From Peterkaempfera bronchialis (GTDB lineage: Bacteria > Actinomycetota > Actinomycetes > Streptomycetales > Streptomycetaceae): DNA of 64,000 nt. Numbering within the stretch: the first letter of the stretch is position 1; each line of letters opens with the position of its first letter. The stretch is from NCBI RefSeq assembly GCF_003258605.2, contig NZ_CP031264.1:6254232-6318231 (forward strand), read 5' to 3'. Of this stretch, positions 11,201-19,773 are shown in pieces. The notes beneath the pieces were generated by a model. The model had not been told where the DNA came from, made no database searches, and saw only the letters and a list, made by a program, of their open reading frames with translations. Position numbers and translations under genes: made by a program.

Positions 11201-14200
11201 CTCGCCCAGGACGACCGGCTCATCGGCTATGTCGTCCCGCGTCCGGAGGCGTCCCGGGACACCGGTCTCGAAGCCGACCACGTGGGCGAGTGGCAGGACA
11301 TCTACGACGCCCTGCCCATCACCCCCGAGGAAGCCGCCTTCGGCCGGAACTTCGTGGGCTGGAACAGCAGCTACGACGCAAGCCCGATCCCGGTCGAGCA
11401 GATGAGGGAGTGGCGGGACGCGACCGTCTCCCGCATCCTGGCGCTGCGCCCCCGCCGGGTGCTTGAGGTCGGCGTCGGCACCGGTCTGCTGCTCTCGCAG
11501 ATCGCGCCGCACTGCGAGACCTACTGGGCGACGGACTTCTCCGCGACCGCGATCGAGGCGCTGGCCGCCCAGGTGGTCCGACAGGAGGACCTGGCCGAGC
11601 GCGTCGTGCTGCAGACCCGCCCGGCGCACGACACCGAAGGACTGCCCGCCGGGACTTTCGACACCATCGTGATCAACTCGGTGGTGCAGTACTTCCCGTC
11701 CGCCGACTACCTGGCGGACGTGATCGGGAAGCTGATGCGGCTGCTCGCCCCCGGCGGCGCGCTCTTCATCGGCGACGTCCGCAACCTGCGGCTGCTGCGC
11801 CCGCTGGCCACGGCCGTCCAACTGCACCGGACCGATGCCGGCGCCGACCTCGCGACGGTGCGCCGCGCCGTGGAGCAGGCCCTCCGGGTCGAGAAGGAGC
11901 TCCTGGTCCACCCGGACTTCTTCACCGCCCTGCGGGAGCACGGTGCGGACATCGGTGCGGACATCGGTGCGGTGGCCGTGGAGGTCAAGCGCGGCCGCCA
12001 CCACAATGAACTGAGCCGTTACCGCTACGACGTGACGCTGCACAAGTCACCGGTCGCCCCGGCAGCCGTGAGCCGACCGGTCGAGCTGGAGTGGGGGCGG
12101 CAGGTCGCCGGCCTGGCCGAGCTGCGCGAGCTGCTCGCCCAGCCGCTCGCTGGCGTGCTGCGGGTCACCGGGGTGCCCAACCGCCGGGTGGCGCGGGAGT
12201 CCGCCCTGGCCCGCGCGGTGCAGGACGGGGACGCCCCGCTCGCCGAGCTGCTGGAACGGCTGCACGCCCCGGAGGAGGGCGGCCTGCCCGACCCGGACGA
12301 CTTCCATGAGCTCGGGCGGGAACTCGACCGCTGGGTGGGAGTCACCTGGTCGGCCACCCAGCCCGACGCCGTGGACGTCGTCTTCGCCGATCCGCGGGCG
12401 CACCACGGCTCCCCGGTCGAGCCGTACCGGCCGGCCAGGGCCACCGGCGGGGCGCTGTCCTCGCTGACCAACCGCCCGACCGGCAGCCGGGGCACCGGGG
12501 CCCTCATCGGGGAACTCCGCGACTGGCTGCGCGGGCGGCTGCCCGACTACCTGATCCCCTCGGCGTTCGTGGTGCTGGAGTCGCTTCCGCTGACGGCCGG
12601 CGGCAAGCTCGACCGCCGCGCGCTGCCCGCTCCCGACCTCGGCTCCGCCGGAGCCGGGCGGGCGCCGCGCACCCCGCAGGAGCAGCTGCTCGCCGAGCTG
12701 TTCGCCGAGGTGCTCGGGCTGGCCCAGGTCGGGGTCGAGGACAGCTTCTTCGACCTGGGCGGCCACTCGCTGCTGGCGACCCGCCTGGCCTCCCGGGTGC
12801 GGGCGACCCTCGGCGCGGAACTGGAGGTCCGCACGCTGTTCGAGACCCCGACCGTGGCCGGGCTGGCGGCCCGTCTCGACGGCTCCGGAACGGCGCGGCC
12901 CGCGCTGACCGCCCACCCGCGCCCCGAGCACGTACAGCTGTCCTTCGCCCAGCGCCGCCTGTGGTTCCTGCACCGGATGGACGGGCCGAGCGCCACCTAC
13001 AACATGCCGCTCGCGCTGAGCCTGACCGGCCGACTCGACCGGTCGGCCCTGCACGCCGCGCTGGCGGATGTGATCGCCCGGCACGAGAGCCTGCGGACCG
13101 TCTTCCGGGAGACGGACGGCGTGCCGTACCAGGTCGTGCTGAGCGCCTCGCAGGCGCACCCGGAGCTGCCGGTGGTCGAGCTCGACGAGAGCCGGCTGGC
13201 CGAACGGCTGGCGGACGCGGCCCGGCGCGGCTTCGACCTGGCCGAGGAACCGCCGGTCCGGGCAGCGCTGTACGCGCTCGCCCCCGACCGGCATGTGCTG
13301 CTGGTCGTGGTGCACCACATCGCCGCCGACGGCTGGTCGATGGGCCCGCTCTCCGGCGACCTCGCGGCGGCCTACGCGGCACGCTGCCGGGGCGAGGAGC
13401 CGCAGTGGTCCCCGCTGCCGGTGCAGTACGCCGACTACACCCGCTGGCAACGCGAACTGCTCGGCGACGCCGCCGATCCGGACAGCCTGTTCGCCAGGCA
13501 ACTGGCCTACTGGAAGGACGAGCTGGCCGGCATTCCGCAGCAGCTGCAACTGCCCGCCGACCGGCCCCGACCGGCGGTGGCCTCCCAGCGGGGCGGCCGG
13601 GTCACCGTCCGGCTGGACGCCGGACTGCACCGGGCCCTGCGGGACCTGGCCGCCCAGCGGGGCGCCAGCCTGTTCATGGTGCTCCAGGCCGGTCTCGCCG
13701 CGCTGCTCACCCGGCTCGGCGCCGGTACGGACATCCCCATCGGCAGCCCGATCGCCGGCCGCACCGACCAGGCCCTGGACGAGCTCGTCGGCTTCTTCGT
13801 CAACACCCTGGTGCTGCGCACCGACACCGGCGGCGACCCCGGCTTCGCCGAACTGCTGGGCCGGGTGCGGCAGAAGGCGCTCACCGCGTACGACCACCAG
13901 GACGTGCCGTTCGAGTACCTGGTCGAGGTGGTCAACCCGGTGCGGTCGCTGGCCCACCACCCGCTGTTCCAGATCATGCTGGCCCTGCAGAACGCGCCGC
14001 TGGGCGAGTTCGCGCTGCCGGGGCTGGAGACCGGCCACCTGGAGGCGCCGACCGGGACCTCCCGGGTCGACCTGACCTTCAGCCTGGCCGAGCAGTTCCG
14101 CCCGGACGGCGGCCTCGACGGCCTGGTCGGTGCGGTGGAGTACGCCACCGACCTGTTCGACGCGCCCACCGTGGAGCTGTTGTTCGACCGCTGGGCGCGG

Positions 14201-16846
14201 CTGCTGCGCACAGCGGTCGCCGACCCCGACCGGCCGATCAGCCGGATCGACATCATGTCCGGCGAGGAACGCCACCGGCTGCTGTCCGAGTCCACGGGCG
14301 CCGCCGCCGAGCTGCCCGAGGCCGCGTTGCCGGAACTCTTCGCCCGCCAGGTCCGGGCCACCCCGGACGCCGTGGCGGTCGTGGCCGGCGGCACCGAGCT
14401 GACCTACCGGGAACTCGACCTGCGAACCAACCGCCTCGCGCGGGCGCTGACCCGCCGGGGCGTCCGGCCGGAGACGCCGATCGCGGTCATGCTGGAGCGC
14501 TCGGCGGAGCTGGTCGTGGCGATCCTCGCGATCGTCAAGGCGGGCGGCGCCTATGTGCCGCTCGACTCGCGCTTCCCGTCGTCCCGCATCGAGCTGATCC
14601 TGCGGGAGACCGGGGCCGCGCTCGTGCTCACCGAGGACGTGCTGACCGCGCTGCTCCAGGCCGAGCCCGACCCGTCCGCACTCGAAGTCCCCTGCGACCC
14701 CCGGCAGCTGGCGTACATCATGTACACCTCCGGATCCACCGGGCGGCCGAAGGGCGTGGCCGTCACCCACCGCGACGTGGTGGGCCTCGCGCTCACCCCC
14801 GAATGGCGCGGCGGCGGACACCAGCGGGTGCTGATGCACTCCCCGACCGCCTTCGACCTCTCGACGTACGAGCTGTGGGTGCCGCTGCTCAGCGGCGGCC
14901 GGGTGGTGGTCGCACCGCCGGAGCGGCTCGACCTCGACCTGCTGGAACGGGCGGTCACCGGGCACCAGGTGACCGGCCTGTGGCTGACGGCCGGCCTGTT
15001 CCGTCTGGTCGCCGAGGAGCGGCCGGGCCTGCTCGCCGGGGTCCGCGAGGTCTGGACCGGCGGTGACGTGGTCTCCCCGGCCGCCGTCGCCCGCGTGCGC
15101 ACGGCCTGCCCCGGCATCGAGGTGGTCAACGGCTACGGGCCGACCGAGGCCACGACCCTGGCCACCTGCTACCCCGTGCGCGCCCTCTCCGAGGACGTCG
15201 CGACCGTGCCGATCGGCGGGCCGATGGCCAACATGCGCGCCTATGTGCTCGACGACCACCTGCGGCCGGTGCCGACGGGCATGGTCGGTGAGCTGTATCT
15301 CGCGGGAGTGGGAGTGGCCCGCGGCTACCTCGGCCGCCCGGGTCTGACAGCCGAGCGGTTCACCGCCGACCCGTACGGGCCGCCCGGGAGCAGGATGTAC
15401 CGCACCGGCGACCTGGCGTGGTGGCAGGCCGGCGGCACGCTGGAGTTCGCCGGACGGGCCGACCATCAGGTCAAGCTGCGCGGTCTGAGGATCGAGCCCG
15501 GTGAGATCGAGGCCGTGCTCGCGGGCTGCCCGGGCGTCGCCCAGGCAGCCGTGGTAGCCCGTGAGGACCAGCCGGGCGACAAGCGGCTCGTGGCCTACCT
15601 GGTGGCCGCCCCCGAGGGGGTGCCCGAGGCGGGGTGGCTGTCCGACCGGCTGCGCCGCGAGCTGCCCGAGTACATGGTGCCGTCGGCGTTCGTCACCGTG
15701 GACGCGCTGCCGCTGACCGCCAACGGCAAGCTGGACCGGGCCGCCCTGCCCGCCCCCGAGTACGGTGCGCCGGGCACCGGGCGCGGGCCCCGGACGCCGC
15801 AGGAGGAGCTGCTGTGCGACTTGTTCGCCGAGGTCCTCGGCCGGGAGCAGGTCCGCATCGACGACAGCTTCTTCGGCCTGGGCGGGCACTCGCTGCTGGC
15901 CGCCCGCCTGGCGTCCCGGGTCCGCGAGACCCTCGGCGTCGAGCTGGGCCTGCGCACGCTGTTCGAAGCGCCGACCGTGGCCGGGCTCGCCGAACGCCTG
16001 GTCATGGACGACCCCGATGACGCGCTGGACGTGGTGCTGCCGCTGCGCACCGCCGGGAACGGGACACCGCTGTTCTGCATCCACCCCGGCGGCGGCATCA
16101 GCTGGTCGTACAGCGGGCTGCTGAACCACATCGGTCCCCAGCACCCGGTCTACGCGATCCAGGCGCGCGGCCTCGGCCGGCCCGAACCGCTGCCGATGTC
16201 CTTCGAGGAGATGGCGGCCGACTACGCCGAGCAGATCCGCAAGCTCCAGCCGGAGGGCCCGTACCTGCTGCTCGGCTGGTCCGCCGGCGGGCTGATCGCC
16301 CACGCGCTCGCCTGCGAGCTCCAGTCGCGCGGCGAGCGCACCGCACTGCTGGCGATTCTCGACGCCTACCCGGTGAAGGACGTGCGGTTCGAGGAGGTGC
16401 CCGTGCCCACCGAGCGGGACGTGCTGGTCGGTGTGCTGGACGTCGACCCGGACGAGCTGGGCGACCGGGCGCTGACCTACGGCGAGGTCGCCGAGATCCT
16501 GAACCGGCGGGGCAGCGCGCTGGCCGGGCTGACGGAGCGGCAGATCGAGGTCATCGTCCAGATCATGATCAACAACGCGAAGCTGGCAGTCGACTTCGTT
16601 CCCGGAGAGTTCAACGGAGACCTGCTGCTCTTCAACTCCACGATCGACCGGACCGAGGACAACGCCGGGCCCGGGATCTGGCGCCCCTACATCGCCGGCC
16701 GGATCGAATCGCACGAGATCGCCACCCGGCACAACCGGATGACCCAAGCCGGCTCGCTGGCCCAGATCGGACCGATCCTGGCCGCCAGGCTCGCCGAGGC
16801 CACCGGTGGCACCGGTGGCACCCCAATCCGCAACCAGGAGGACTGA
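2..16846 (+). CDS. Nonribosomal peptide synthetase, 5' end missing, five A-T units with terminal thioesterase
   Basis: The frame is open at the left edge (first complete codon at 2) and reads about 5,614 codons to the TGA at 16844, so upstream modules are missing. Domain order is C(partial)-A-T, C-A-T, C-A-T, C-A(N-MT)-T, C-A-T-TE. The four complete C domains have HHIAGDGWS or HHIAADGWS (about 2671, 5812, 8935, 13312). All A domains carry the [11 protein letters not shown]-type loop, a YRTGDL motif and an A10 lysine, and all T domains carry GGHS. No epimerization domain is present. The enzyme activates amino acids, loads them on phosphopantetheine arms and condenses them; the TE releases the product. 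This is the last NRPS protein of the line, since the TE is C-terminal and mbtH follows by 5 bp. The family assignment is certain; the product is not. Confidence 0.97.
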   Translation, partial: GDDIPVGSPVAGRADQALDDQVGYFVNTLLFRTDTSGDPTFAELLGRVRETSLAGYAHQDLPFEYLVEALNPVRSLAHHPLFQVMLVLQNAPRADFAPPGLRVSEVELTTTTSKFDLVFSLSERHAEGGLPGGIDAFVQFASDLYDPATVDTLVARWVRLLRAAVADPQQRLGHVDLLSVEERRELLPAAPGGAVTATLPEMFAARVAATPEGIALVFEGVELTYSQLNAWANRFAHALIARGARPEQIVAVALPRSVEFVVAVLGVLKTGAAYLPVDPAYPESRIAFMLEDARPIVVVDDPAMVADVSERPDTDPAGAVDPRHPAYVIYTSGSTGRPKGVVVSHTGLRGMVAEQVERLGIDAASRVLQFSSPSFDVSLWDMCGALLTGATLVPAPATEPVSALTDPSLALTHATVPPSVLAALSPDAVAVPTLTVAGEACPSELVVRWAPGRRLVNAYGPTETTVIATMSEPLSPGSGVPPIGRAVAGFRTYVLDHRLDLVPPGVTGELYVAGPGLARGYLDRPGLTAGRFAACPFGAEGERMYRTGDLVRRRPDGRLEYLGRVDDQVKVRGFRIELGEIETALAQHPQVGQVAVIARKDQTEDTRLVAYLVPATGAELRPEELRTHLREWLPDYMVPAAFVALDALPLTANGKLDRHALPEPDFTGARAGRAPHTPQEQVLAGLFAEVLGVTRVGADDDFFDLGGHSLLATRLVARVRATLGVELALHTLFRTPTVAGLAAALGGADRARLALGRAERPELLPLSSAQRRLWFLHQLEGAGPVYHMPLAWRLSGALDRVALEQALADVVDRHESLRTIFPATDGVPYQRVLAPGAVRPKLRATPADERDLPELLVTAAERGFDLATEPPLRAELFEAAPDEHVLLVVVHHIAGDGWSLGPLSTDLATAYAARCRGGEPQWAPLPVQYADYTLWQHELLGDATDQDSLFARQAAYWTRTLADLPEQIRLPADRRRPSAPSYSGGHLAVEIDAGLHAGLIRLGREHGASAYMVVQAALVALLDKLGAGTDIPVGSLIAGRTDQALDDLVGFFVNTMVLRTDTSGDPTFAELLGRVRETALGAYAHQDLPFEHLVEALNPARSLARQPLFQVLLALQNVPRTELALPGLSAEIVLVRTPTAMFDLSVHLLERGGTGGPAEGIIGRVEYSTDLFDHATVEALVARWLRLLAAVVAEPDRPLSRIDVLTAEERHELLVARNDTARPAPAVGLPALFEAQVRATPQAPAVVFEDTVLTYRELNRRANRLAHALIARGVGPEQVVALRLPRSAELVVAVLAVLKTGAAYLPIDPDYPAARIAYMLEDARPAVVLDDLAAVTPAEGQPEHDPAVAVDARHPAYVIYTSGSTGRPKAVVMPAAGLLNLLEWHHRAVGGGPGTRTAQFTAISFDVSVQEMLSALLYGKALVVPTEEQRRSAELFAHWLDRHGVEELFAPNLVVEALAEAAEETGLELPRLRLVAQAGEAMRLGGAVRRFQTRRPGRALHNHYGPAETHVITAYPLPADPADCPLPVPIGRPIDNCQVYVLDPALRPVAPGVTGELYLAGAGLARGYLNRPGLTATRFVANPYGPAGALMYRTGDLVRWRADGELEFAGRVDHQVKVRGFRIEPGEIEAELAAHPGVAQVAVLAREDKQGEIRIVAYVVPSAESEATAAVLAAYLRDRVPDYLVPSAFVLLDVVPLTPNGKLDRAALPAPEPVGAVAGRAARTPQEQILCELFAEVLGVPRVGVDDDFFDLGGHSLLATRLVSRVRAALGVELELRSLFRTPTPAGLAPGLHDAGTARRALVPRPRRQPMPLSFAQRRLWFLQQFGAPSATYHMPLALRLSGDLDRAALSAALADVVARHETLRTVFPQTGGVPYQRVLDAAEVTVPLTVRAAGEAEVPVLLREAAVRGFDLTSELPLRAELFTAAPGEHVLLMVMHHIAGDGWSMGPLARDLATAYAARCEGRPPGWPVLPVQYADYTLWQHEILGDEHDADSVFARQVAYWTEALAGLPDQLQLPVDRPRPAAVSYRGDLLDVRIDAELHAALVELARRSGASLFMVLQAGLAALYTRLGAGTDIPIGSPIAGRTDEALDDLVGFFVNTLVLRTDTSGDPSFTELLGRVRETALSAYAHQDVPFEHLVEVLNPSRSLSYHPLFQTGLVVQNAPGGDFDLPGLNAAGMAVPTGTSRLDLTFGLAERYGPDGAPAGLGGAIEYSTDLFDRATVETLFARLTRLLAAVAAAPDRPIGGIDLLSDQERRELLPAAESGAAATGLPEMFAVRVAATPDAVAVVCGGVELSYRQLDVRANRFAHALIARGVGPERVVAVALPRSVESVVAVLGVLKAGAAYLPVDPSYPQSRIAFMLADARPAVVVDDPAMVTEVSEWPDTAPEVALDVRHPAYVIYTSGSTGRPKGVVVSHAGVPGLVAAQVERLGVAPGSRVLQFASPSFDASFWDLCSALLTGAALVLAPSEAPLEALTDRRLDITHVTLPPSVLTALDGAELTAATLVVAGEACAPELVARWAPGRRMINAYGPTETTVCATMSDPLSPGSGVPPIGRAVAGFRVYVLDERLRPVPPGVVGELYVAGAGLARGYLNRPGLTATRFVACPFGTDGERMYRTGDLVRRRAWGSPGPVGAPPGHQAGGAGGGELEYVGRTDDQVKVRGFRVEPGEVEAALAEHPAVARAAVLAQDDRLIGYVAVRPDADVRPAVLAAYLRDRVPDYLVPSAFVLLDVVPLTPNGKLDRAALPAPEPVGTVAGRAARTPQEQILCELFAEVLGVPRVGVDDDFFDLGGHSLLATRLVSRVRATLGVELGLRALFQAPTAAGLAEALAEAGRARPALTAQERPEAVPLSFAQRRLWFLHRMDGTAATYHIPLALRLTGTLDGAALDEALADVVARHESLRTVFPEVDGVPCQRVLDPAAARPRVRLTEVSKEELPDRLAEFAQQPFDLAAEPPLRAELFALAPQEHVLLVVMHHIAGDGWSTGPLARDLAEAYAARCEGRPPGWPVLPVQYADYTLWQRDLLGDAADPESRFAEQLGYWKKQLSALPELLQLPADRPRPAVAGWRGGLVGLELSAELHASLVELARRSGASLFMVLQAGLAALYTRLGAGTDIPIGSPIAGRTDEALDDLVGFFVNTLVLRTDTSGDPSFTELLGRVRETALSAYAHQDVPFEHLVEVLNPSRSLSYHPLFQTILAVQNAPMGRFALPGLDVTTFAVATGTAKFDLGVALAEQFEPDGNPAGIVGAVEYATDLFDPDTVAALTRRWTVLLEAVTADPDQPIGEIDLLDAGERYRLLESGNATAREVGAVPVSQAFAVRVAATPDAVAVVCGGVELSYRQLDVRANRFAHALIARGVGPERVVAVALPRSVESVVAVLGVLKAGAAYLPVDPSYPQSRIAFMLADARPAVVVDDPAMVTEVSEWPDTAPEVALDVRHPAYVIYTSGSTGRPKGVVVGHAGVASLVAAQIERFAIEPDSRVLQFASPSFDASVSEIFTALLCGAALVLPPAADPVSALADPGLAVTHVTVPPSVLAALPEDAMTVSTLVVAGEACPPELVDRWAPGRRMINAYGPTETTVCATMSDPLSPGSGVPPIGRPIANARVYVLDERLRPVPPGVVGELYVAGAGLARGYLNRPGLTATRFVACPFGADGERMYRTGDLVRFRDWGSPGPVGAPPGRQAGGAGGGELEYLGRADDQVKVRGFRVEPGEIEAALAEHPAVARAAVLAQDDRLIGYVVPRPEASRDTGLEADHVGEWQDIYDALPITPEEAAFGRNFVGWNSSYDASPIPVEQMREWRDATVSRILALRPRRVLEVGVGTGLLLSQIAPHCETYWATDFSATAIEALAAQVVRQEDLAERVVLQTRPAHDTEGLPAGTFDTIVINSVVQYFPSADYLADVIGKLMRLLAPGGALFIGDVRNLRLLRPLATAVQLHRTDAGADLATVRRAVEQALRVEKELLVHPDFFTALREHGADIGADIGAVAVEVKRGRHHNELSRYRYDVTLHKSPVAPAAVSRPVELEWGRQVAGLAELRELLAQPLAGVLRVTGVPNRRVARESALARAVQDGDAPLAELLERLHAPEEGGLPDPDDFHELGRELDRWVGVTWSATQPDAVDVVFADPRAHHGSPVEPYRPARATGGALSSLTNRPTGSRGTGALIGELRDWLRGRLPDYLIPSAFVVLESLPLTAGGKLDRRALPAPDLGSAGAGRAPRTPQEQLLAELFAEVLGLAQVGVEDSFFDLGGHSLLATRLASRVRATLGAELEVRTLFETPTVAGLAARLDGSGTARPALTAHPRPEHVQLSFAQRRLWFLHRMDGPSATYNMPLALSLTGRLDRSALHAALADVIARHESLRTVFRETDGVPYQVVLSASQAHPELPVVELDESRLAERLADAARRGFDLAEEPPVRAALYALAPDRHVLLVVVHHIAADGWSMGPLSGDLAAAYAARCRGEEPQWSPLPVQYADYTRWQRELLGDAADPDSLFARQLAYWKDELAGIPQQLQLPADRPRPAVASQRGGRVTVRLDAGLHRALRDLAAQRGASLFMVLQAGLAALLTRLGAGTDIPIGSPIAGRTDQALDELVGFFVNTLVLRTDTGGDPGFAELLGRVRQKALTAYDHQDVPFEYLVEVVNPVRSLAHHPLFQIMLALQNAPLGEFALPGLETGHLEAPTGTSRVDLTFSLAEQFRPDGGLDGLVGAVEYATDLFDAPTVELLFDRWARLLRTAVADPDRPISRIDIMSGEERHRLLSESTGAAAELPEAALPELFARQVRATPDAVAVVAGGTELTYRELDLRTNRLARALTRRGVRPETPIAVMLERSAELVVAILAIVKAGGAYVPLDSRFPSSRIELILRETGAALVLTEDVLTALLQAEPDPSALEVPCDPRQLAYIMYTSGSTGRPKGVAVTHRDVVGLALTPEWRGGGHQRVLMHSPTAFDLSTYELWVPLLSGGRVVVAPPERLDLDLLERAVTGHQVTGLWLTAGLFRLVAEERPGLLAGVREVWTGGDVVSPAAVARVRTACPGIEVVNGYGPTEATTLATCYPVRALSEDVATVPIGGPMANMRAYVLDDHLRPVPTGMVGELYLAGVGVARGYLGRPGLTAERFTADPYGPPGSRMYRTGDLAWWQAGGTLEFAGRADHQVKLRGLRIEPGEIEAVLAGCPGVAQAAVVAREDQPGDKRLVAYLVAAPEGVPEAGWLSDRLRRELPEYMVPSAFVTVDALPLTANGKLDRAALPAPEYGAPGTGRGPRTPQEELLCDLFAEVLGREQVRIDDSFFGLGGHSLLAARLASRVRETLGVELGLRTLFEAPTVAGLAERLVMDDPDDALDVVLPLRTAGNGTPLFCIHPGGGISWSYSGLLNHIGPQHPVYAIQARGLGRPEPLPMSFEEMAADYAEQIRKLQPEGPYLLLGWSAGGLIAHALACELQSRGERTALLAILDAYPVKDVRFEEVPVPTERDVLVGVLDVDPDELGDRALTYGEVAEILNRRGSALAGLTERQIEVIVQIMINNAKLAVDFVPGEFNGDLLLFNSTIDRTEDNAGPGIWRPYIAGRIESHEIATRHNRMTQAGSLAQIGPILAARLAEATGGTGGTPIRNQED
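2285..5385 (+). other. NRPS module 2: C-A2-T2, proline-like pocket
   Basis: The C domain is about 2285-3630, A2 about 3688-5140 and T2 about 5165-5385. The pocket read by eye is DVQFAAHVIK. It shares D, V, Q, A, H, V and K with the classical proline code DVQLIAHVVK, including the diagnostic His before YGP. A proline or related cyclic imino acid is the best guess. A2 is clearly of a different lineage from A1, A3 and A4. Confidence 0.7.
5012..5324 (+). repeat. Direct repeat R1, copy 1 (end of A2 and T2)
   Basis: About 313 bp nearly identical to 8135-8447 (offset 3123), differing at a handful of bases. It covers the A9-A10 end of the A domain and most of the carrier domain. Confidence 0.95.
6121..6475 (+). 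repeat. Direct repeat R2, copy 1 (C3 C-terminal half)
   Basis: About 355 bp matching 9244-9598 (offset 3123), with differences seen only at the start. It uses less GC-biased codons (such as ttg, gtg, tttgtg) than the flanking C-domain DNA. Confidence 0.95.
6829..7248 (+). repeat. Direct repeat R3, copy 1 (A3 N-terminal half)
   Basis: About 420 bp matching 9961-10380 (offset 3132) with only a few silent differences (for example atgctg against atgttg). It ends right after the P-loop-like [10 protein letters not shown] segment. Confidence 0.95.
7568..8100 (+). repeat. Direct repeat R4, copy 1 (A3 C-terminal part)
   Basis: About 533 bp highly similar to 10700-11232 (offset 3132), resuming right after the pocket core and including the palindromic insertion. 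A short diverged patch lies near 7680-7700. Confidence 0.93.
7889..7952 (+). repeat. G/C-palindromic mini-element translated inside A3
   Basis: The stretch has TGGGGGTCCCCC, then GTGGGGGCACCTCCCGGCC, then GGCTGGGGGCGCTGGGGGAGG, that is G-runs facing C-runs that could fold into hairpins. At the protein level it adds about 19 residues (Gly/Pro/Ala-rich, including PGPVGAPPG) between YRTGDLVRR and LEY, where A1, A2 and A5 have six. The pattern resembles short repeated palindromes I recall from Streptomyces intergenic DNA; this has not been searched. Confidence 0.8.
8135..8447 (+). repeat. Direct repeat R1, copy 2 (end of A3 and T3)
   Basis: Partner of 5012-5324. Synonymous sites are also conserved, so this is recent copying rather than protein-level conservation. 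Confidence 0.95.
9244..9598 (+). repeat. Direct repeat R2, copy 2 (C4 C-terminal half)
   Basis: Partner of 6121-6475. The DNA between R2 and R3 (9599-9960 against 6476-6828) is clearly diverged, so identity comes in blocks. Confidence 0.95.
9961..10380 (+). repeat. Direct repeat R3, copy 2 (A4 N-terminal half)
   Basis: Partner of 6829-7248. Identity stops just before the substrate-pocket core of A4. Confidence 0.95.
10700..11232 (+). repeat. Direct repeat R4, copy 2 (A4 C-terminal part)
   Basis: Partner of 7568-8100. It ends where the sequence turns into the methyltransferase domain of A4. Confidence 0.93.
11021..11084 (+). repeat. G/C-palindromic mini-element translated inside A4
   Basis: Second copy, at the equivalent position of A4 (offset 3132), differing from the A3 copy at two or three bases. 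Since it sits inside repeat R4 it was probably copied together with the surrounding DNA rather than inserted twice. Confidence 0.8.
11270..12050 (+). other. N-methyltransferase domain inserted in A4
   Basis: The SAM-binding motif [17 protein letters not shown] and the segment [13 protein letters not shown] are typical of methyltransferases embedded between A8 and A9 of NRPS adenylation domains. Such domains N-methylate the tethered amino acid before condensation. Near the end, a 12-bp unit is tandemly repeated (about 11941-11970) and encodes GADIGADIG. Confidence 0.9.
12935..16000 (+). other. NRPS module 5: C-A5-T5, substrate uncertain
   Basis: The C domain is about 12935-14280, A5 about 14330-15760 and T5 about 15785-16000. 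The pocket read by eye is DLYWWGGTLK. The W, GG and T positions recall valine-type codes such as DAFWLGGTFK, so an aliphatic residue is a weak guess. The [10 protein letters not shown] segment sets A5 apart from the other four A domains. Confidence 0.65.
16050..16843 (+). other. Type I thioesterase domain
   Basis: The domain starts with the oxyanion-side HPGGG motif and has the nucleophile elbow GWSAGG (about 16274-16291). A likely catalytic Asp lies in LAILDAYPV and a His in ATRHNRMT near the C-terminus. It would release the peptide by hydrolysis or macrocyclization. The sequence does not say which. Confidence 0.92.
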
Positions 16847-16851
16847 TTCCC

Positions 16852-17067
16852 ATGACCAACCCCTTCGACGACCAGGACGGCACCTTCCTCGTGCTCGTCA
16901 ACCAGGAGAACCAGCACTCGCTGTGGCCGCAGTTCGCGGACGTCCCCGCCGGCTGGACCGTCGCCCACGGCCCCGATACCCAGGCCGCCTGCCTGGAGTA
17001 CGTCGAGCAGGCCTGGACCGATATGCGGCCCAAGAGCCTCGCCGACGCCATGGACGCCCAGCGGTAG
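16852..17067 (+). CDS. MbtH-family NRPS activator
   Basis: A 71-residue protein that binds A domains and supports their folding and adenylation. It has the family hallmarks: an N-terminal NPFDD, a SLWP motif after NQENQHS, GW in PAGWT, and the C-terminal stretch [17 protein letters not shown]. Length is normal. It starts 5 bp after the NRPS stop, with an AGGAGG ribosome site inside the last NRPS codons, so it is co-translated with the synthetase. The tyrosine-type A4 and the other aromatic A domains are likely clients, by inference. Confidence 0.97.
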   Translation: MTNPFDDQDGTFLVLVNQENQHSLWPQFADVPAGWTVAHGPDTQAACLEYVEQAWTDMRPKSLADAMDAQR

Positions 17068-17078
17068 CGCGGCCGACG

Positions 17079-18338
17079 TTGACCTCCACCGACACCCTGG
17101 GCGGGACCCGCGGCACTGCGGGCCCCGCCCGGCCCGGCGACCTCGCCGCAGCACTGCGGACGCCCGAGGCCCGCCGGGACCCGTACCCGATCTACGCCCG
17201 CATGCGGCGGGAGGACCCGGTGCACCGCAGCGCCCAGGGCATCTGGCACCTCACCCGCTACGCCGACGTCGAGGCGGCCCTGGGCGACCTGCGGCTGTCC
17301 AACGACCGCGACCGGATGACCCGCGCCTACGGCGCGCTCGGCGGCGACCTGAAGGCGTTCAGCCGGCTCACCGACCGGCTCGGCCGGGTGATGACCAACA
17401 CCGACCCGCCGGACCACGCCCGGCTGCGCAAGCTGGCCAACCGCGCCTTCACGGCCCGGCGGGTCGAAGCCCTGCGCGACGGCATCCAGCGGATCGTCGA
17501 CCGACTCGTCGACGAGGCGGTCGCGGCCGGGCCGGCCATGGACCTGATCGAGGCGGTCGCCTCCCCGCTGCCGCTCTCCGTCGTCTGCGAGCTGTTCGGC
17601 ATCCCGCCCGAGGACCGCCCGCAGGTCAAGACATGGTTCCGCCGCTTCGGCCGGATGAGCGAGGACATCGACAAGTCCGAGGAGGCGATCGGGCAGTACG
17701 AGGAGTACCTCGCCCGGCTCGTCCGCCGACGCCGGGCCGACCCGGGCGACGACCTGATCAGCGCCCTGGTCGCGACGCAGGCGCAGGACGACCGCCTCAC
17801 CGACTCCGAGCTGCTGTCCACCTGCTTCGTCCTGATCACCGCGGGCGACGAGACCACCACCCACCTGGTCGGCAACGGCATGCTCGCGCTGCTGCGCCAC
17901 CCCGGGCAACTGGCCCGCCTGCGCGAGGACCCGACGCTGATCCGCACCGCCGTCGACGAACTCACCCGCTACGACACGCCGACCCAGGCGATCGTCCGGG
18001 TCGTCGCCGAGGATGTCGGGATCGGCGGGCGGACGCTCCGCGCGGGCGAGCTGGTGTACCTGTTCCTCGCCGCGACCAACCGTGATCCCGAGCGCTTCGA
18101 GGACCCCGACCTGCTCGACCTGTCCCGCCCCGGCAACCGGCACCTGAGCTTCGGCAACGGCCCGCACTTCTGCCTGGGCGGCCCGTTGGCCAGGCTCCAG
18201 GTGGAGGTGGCCATCGGCACGCTGGTCCGCCGGCTCCCGCAGCTGCGGCTGGCCGACGAAGCAGCCGGTGGGGCGGCCCTCGAATGGCGGCCCAACCCGC
18301 TGCAACGGCGGCTGAGCGCCCTCCCGCTCACCTACTGA
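17079..18338 (+). CDS. Cytochrome P450, probable tailoring enzyme of the peptide cluster
   Basis: About 419 residues, normal for a bacterial P450. The I-helix reads LITAGDETTTH, the K-helix ExxR is in DELTRYDTP, and the heme-binding loop is FGNGPHFCLGGPLAR with the Cys ligand. I place the start at TTG 17079, 11 bp after the mbtH stop, giving an N-terminus beginning TSTDTLGG. No ATG or GTG lies in frame between mbtH and the conserved RDPYPIYARM segment, and no strong ribosome site is seen, so coupling to mbtH is likely. It would hydroxylate or cross-link a residue of the peptide or of a carrier-bound amino acid; which one is unknown. Start position is the weak point. Confidence 0.9.
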   Translation: MTSTDTLGGTRGTAGPARPGDLAAALRTPEARRDPYPIYARMRREDPVHRSAQGIWHLTRYADVEAALGDLRLSNDRDRMTRAYGALGGDLKAFSRLTDRLGRVMTNTDPPDHARLRKLANRAFTARRVEALRDGIQRIVDRLVDEAVAAGPAMDLIEAVASPLPLSVVCELFGIPPEDRPQVKTWFRRFGRMSEDIDKSEEAIGQYEEYLARLVRRRRADPGDDLISALVATQAQDDRLTDSELLSTCFVLITAGDETTTHLVGNGMLALLRHPGQLARLREDPTLIRTAVDELTRYDTPTQAIVRVVAEDVGIGGRTLRAGELVYLFLAATNRDPERFEDPDLLDLSRPGNRHLSFGNGPHFCLGGPLARLQVEVAIGTLVRRLPQLRLADEAAGGAALEWRPNPLQRRLSALPLTY

Positions 18339-18368
18339 CCCTCGAACGATGACGAAGGAGAACCGACC

Positions 18369-19106
18369 ATGACCCGAGAGTTCGAGGTCCGCAAGGAACA
18401 GGATCTGCCCGGGACACCCGAGCAGATCTGGGCCGCGGTCGCCACCGGCGCCGGCAACCTCGGCTGGCTGTACCCCATGGAGGTCGAGCCGCGCGTCGGC
18501 GGAAAGGCCACCCGGTCCGACAGCACCGTCGTCGTGTGGGAGCCGCCGAGCCACTTCGCCGTCCGGGCGACCCTGGGCAACGAGTTCTCCAACACGCTCA
18601 GCTACCGGATCGAGCCGGTGGACAGCGGAACGAGCCACCTGAGCATGGGAATCCACTGGGTGCACGAGGGCGTCTGGGACGAGACCTGGGACACCAAGGC
18701 GGACGCGGCCGAGAAGCACGTCCACTTCTACCAGCACGGTCTCGCCGAGTACCTGCGGCACTTCGGCGGCCGCCCCGCCGTCTACATCAAGGCCCAGCGC
18801 CCCGAACCCACCGCCGACCCGGCCGACTTCGGTGCCCTGCGTCGACGCCTCGGCCTCGCCGACGACGCGGCCGTCGGCGACCGGCTCGAACTCCACGTCC
18901 CCGGTCCGGACGGCAGCCCGGAGGCGGTCGTCGTGGACTGGCTCAGCCCCGACTTCGTCGGCCTGCGCGGCCCGGACGGGCTGTACCGGTTTTTCAACGG
19001 CAGTTCCTGGAACTGGCCGATCTGGCTGGGCCACCACCTGTACGCCGAGGACGCGGACGAGGAACAGGCCACCAAGGTGTGGAACGACTGGCTCAACGGC
19101 GCCTGA
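18369..19106 (+). CDS. SRPBCC/AHSA1-fold protein
   Basis: A 245-residue protein with a GAAGGAG-type ribosome site 10 bp upstream of ATG. The N-terminal 150 residues look like an SRPBCC (START/Aha1) domain: EFEVRKEQDLPGTPEQIWAAV at the first strand and helix, and W/G/F-rich strands after it. The C-terminal 90 residues (from about PADFGALRRRLG) contain the run RFFNGSSWNWPIWLGHH, which recalls the second half of tandem SRPBCC proteins. Such folds bind hydrophobic ligands and can act as cyclases or aromatases. Placed 30 bp after the P450 it is probably part of the peptide pathway, but no catalytic role can be assigned. Confidence 0.75.
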   Translation: MTREFEVRKEQDLPGTPEQIWAAVATGAGNLGWLYPMEVEPRVGGKATRSDSTVVVWEPPSHFAVRATLGNEFSNTLSYRIEPVDSGTSHLSMGIHWVHEGVWDETWDTKADAAEKHVHFYQHGLAEYLRHFGGRPAVYIKAQRPEPTADPADFGALRRRLGLADDAAVGDRLELHVPGPDGSPEAVVVDWLSPDFVGLRGPDGLYRFFNGSSWNWPIWLGHHLYAEDADEEQATKVWNDWLNGA

Positions 19107-19140
19107 CGCGTCGCACAACAGACAACCGAAGGACCTTCTG

Positions 19141-19329
19141 GTGGAAACACTGCTCTTCACCGCCGAACTCGTCGAGGAAGACGGCACCTACAAGCTCGTG
19201 GTGCAGGACGTGGTGCGGGACACCGTCCAGATCACCCCGGTCCCCAAATCCGCGGTGGACAAGCTCCCGACCTTCCTGTCGGTGCTGAGCTCCAAGCTCG
19301 GCACCACACCGACGCGCGGTCGCCGGTAG
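19141..19329 (+). CDS. Small protein of unknown function ending the NRPS operon
   Basis: A 62-residue protein from GTG with a GAAGGA ribosome site about 8 bp upstream, 34 bp after the SRPBCC gene. Codon use is normal for the strand. It is acidic in the first half (AELVEEDGTYKLVVQD) and ends in a basic TRGRR tail. No domain, signal or membrane segment is recognised. It is likely the last gene of the NRPS transcript. Confidence 0.6.
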   Translation: METLLFTAELVEEDGTYKLVVQDVVRDTVQITPVPKSAVDKLPTFLSVLSSKLGTTPTRGRR

Positions 19330-19349
19330 GGGCCTGACCCCAAGGCCCG

Positions 19350-19766
19350 GTGGTTCACATATTCGCGCTGGTGGCAAGGTGGTCCGCCAAGGCCGATCCC
19401 CGATGGGCAGACAGGCATGTGAAGCTCCGGGTGGACACTGACCCAGCCTCCAGCCAGGTTGGAAAGCTCGAAGCTGCCTGCCATGCGGTGGGCCTGGATG
19501 CGTCAGGTGCCACTGTCCTGCGTGGGCATACCAACGCGGTCTTCCTGCTGGCTTCCAGCCCTGTGGTGGTCAAGATCGCGCGGCGCGGCTCCAACACCGC
19601 GGAGGTGCGCCGGACCGTCCAGTTGGTTGAGTGGCTGGTCGGTCTGGACTTCCCGACCGTCCCCTTGCTTCCACGGGAGCAGCCGGTCCTCGTCGTCGAT
19701 TGCCCGTGGGCCCCACTGACGCGCCCGGTCGCTGTCGGCGAGATCGCGGTGTGCCGACCGGGGTGA
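19350..19766 (+). pseudogene. Truncated aminoglycoside-phosphotransferase-like gene
   Basis: The reading frame contains an APH-family N-lobe: GLDASGATVLRGHTNAVFLL followed by SSPVVVKIARRG, where the Lys is the expected ATP-binding lysine, and then a PREQPVLVVD-like strand. Family members run near 300 residues. This frame stops after about 115 alignable residues, before the HGDxxxxN catalytic loop, and no continuation is visible in other frames before the LysR gene. It appears to be a decayed fragment that marks the edge of the NRPS cluster. Confidence 0.65.
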
Positions 19767-19773
19767 CGGTGGC

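Larger units (their letters stand above)
8545..12885 (+). other. NRPS module 4: C-A4(N-MT)-T4, tyrosine-type pocket
   Basis: The C domain is about 8545-9890. The A4 N-terminal part is about 9955-11250, a methyltransferase follows, and the A9-A10 end of A4 lies at about 12500-12640, then T4 at about 12665-12885. The pocket read by eye is DASTVAAVCK, a signature listed for tyrosine or beta-hydroxytyrosine. With the N-methyltransferase an N-methyl-tyrosine is predicted. A10 reads GGK instead of the usual NGK, but the lysine is kept. The pocket core resembles A1 more than A3, although the surrounding DNA is nearly identical to A3. Confidence 0.8.

Noticed and set aside
15600-15640. A third copy of the palindromic mini-element in A5 (GCCCCCGAGGGGGTGCCC)
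   Set aside because: It has only a short G/C palindrome, no insertion relative to other A domains, and not the rest of the 64-bp element.
6515-16747. Two very long minus-strand open frames opposite the NRPS (6515-12043 and 12047-16747)
   Set aside because: They are His/Arg/Gly/Gln-rich with no domain motif and mirror the NRPS codons. Long antisense frames are expected opposite GC-rich genes lacking stop codons on the other strand.
2-16846. Dual condensation/epimerization domains making D-residues
   Set aside because: The C domains show the ordinary HHIAxDGWS motif, and I could not see the extended motif of dual C/E domains near their N-termini.
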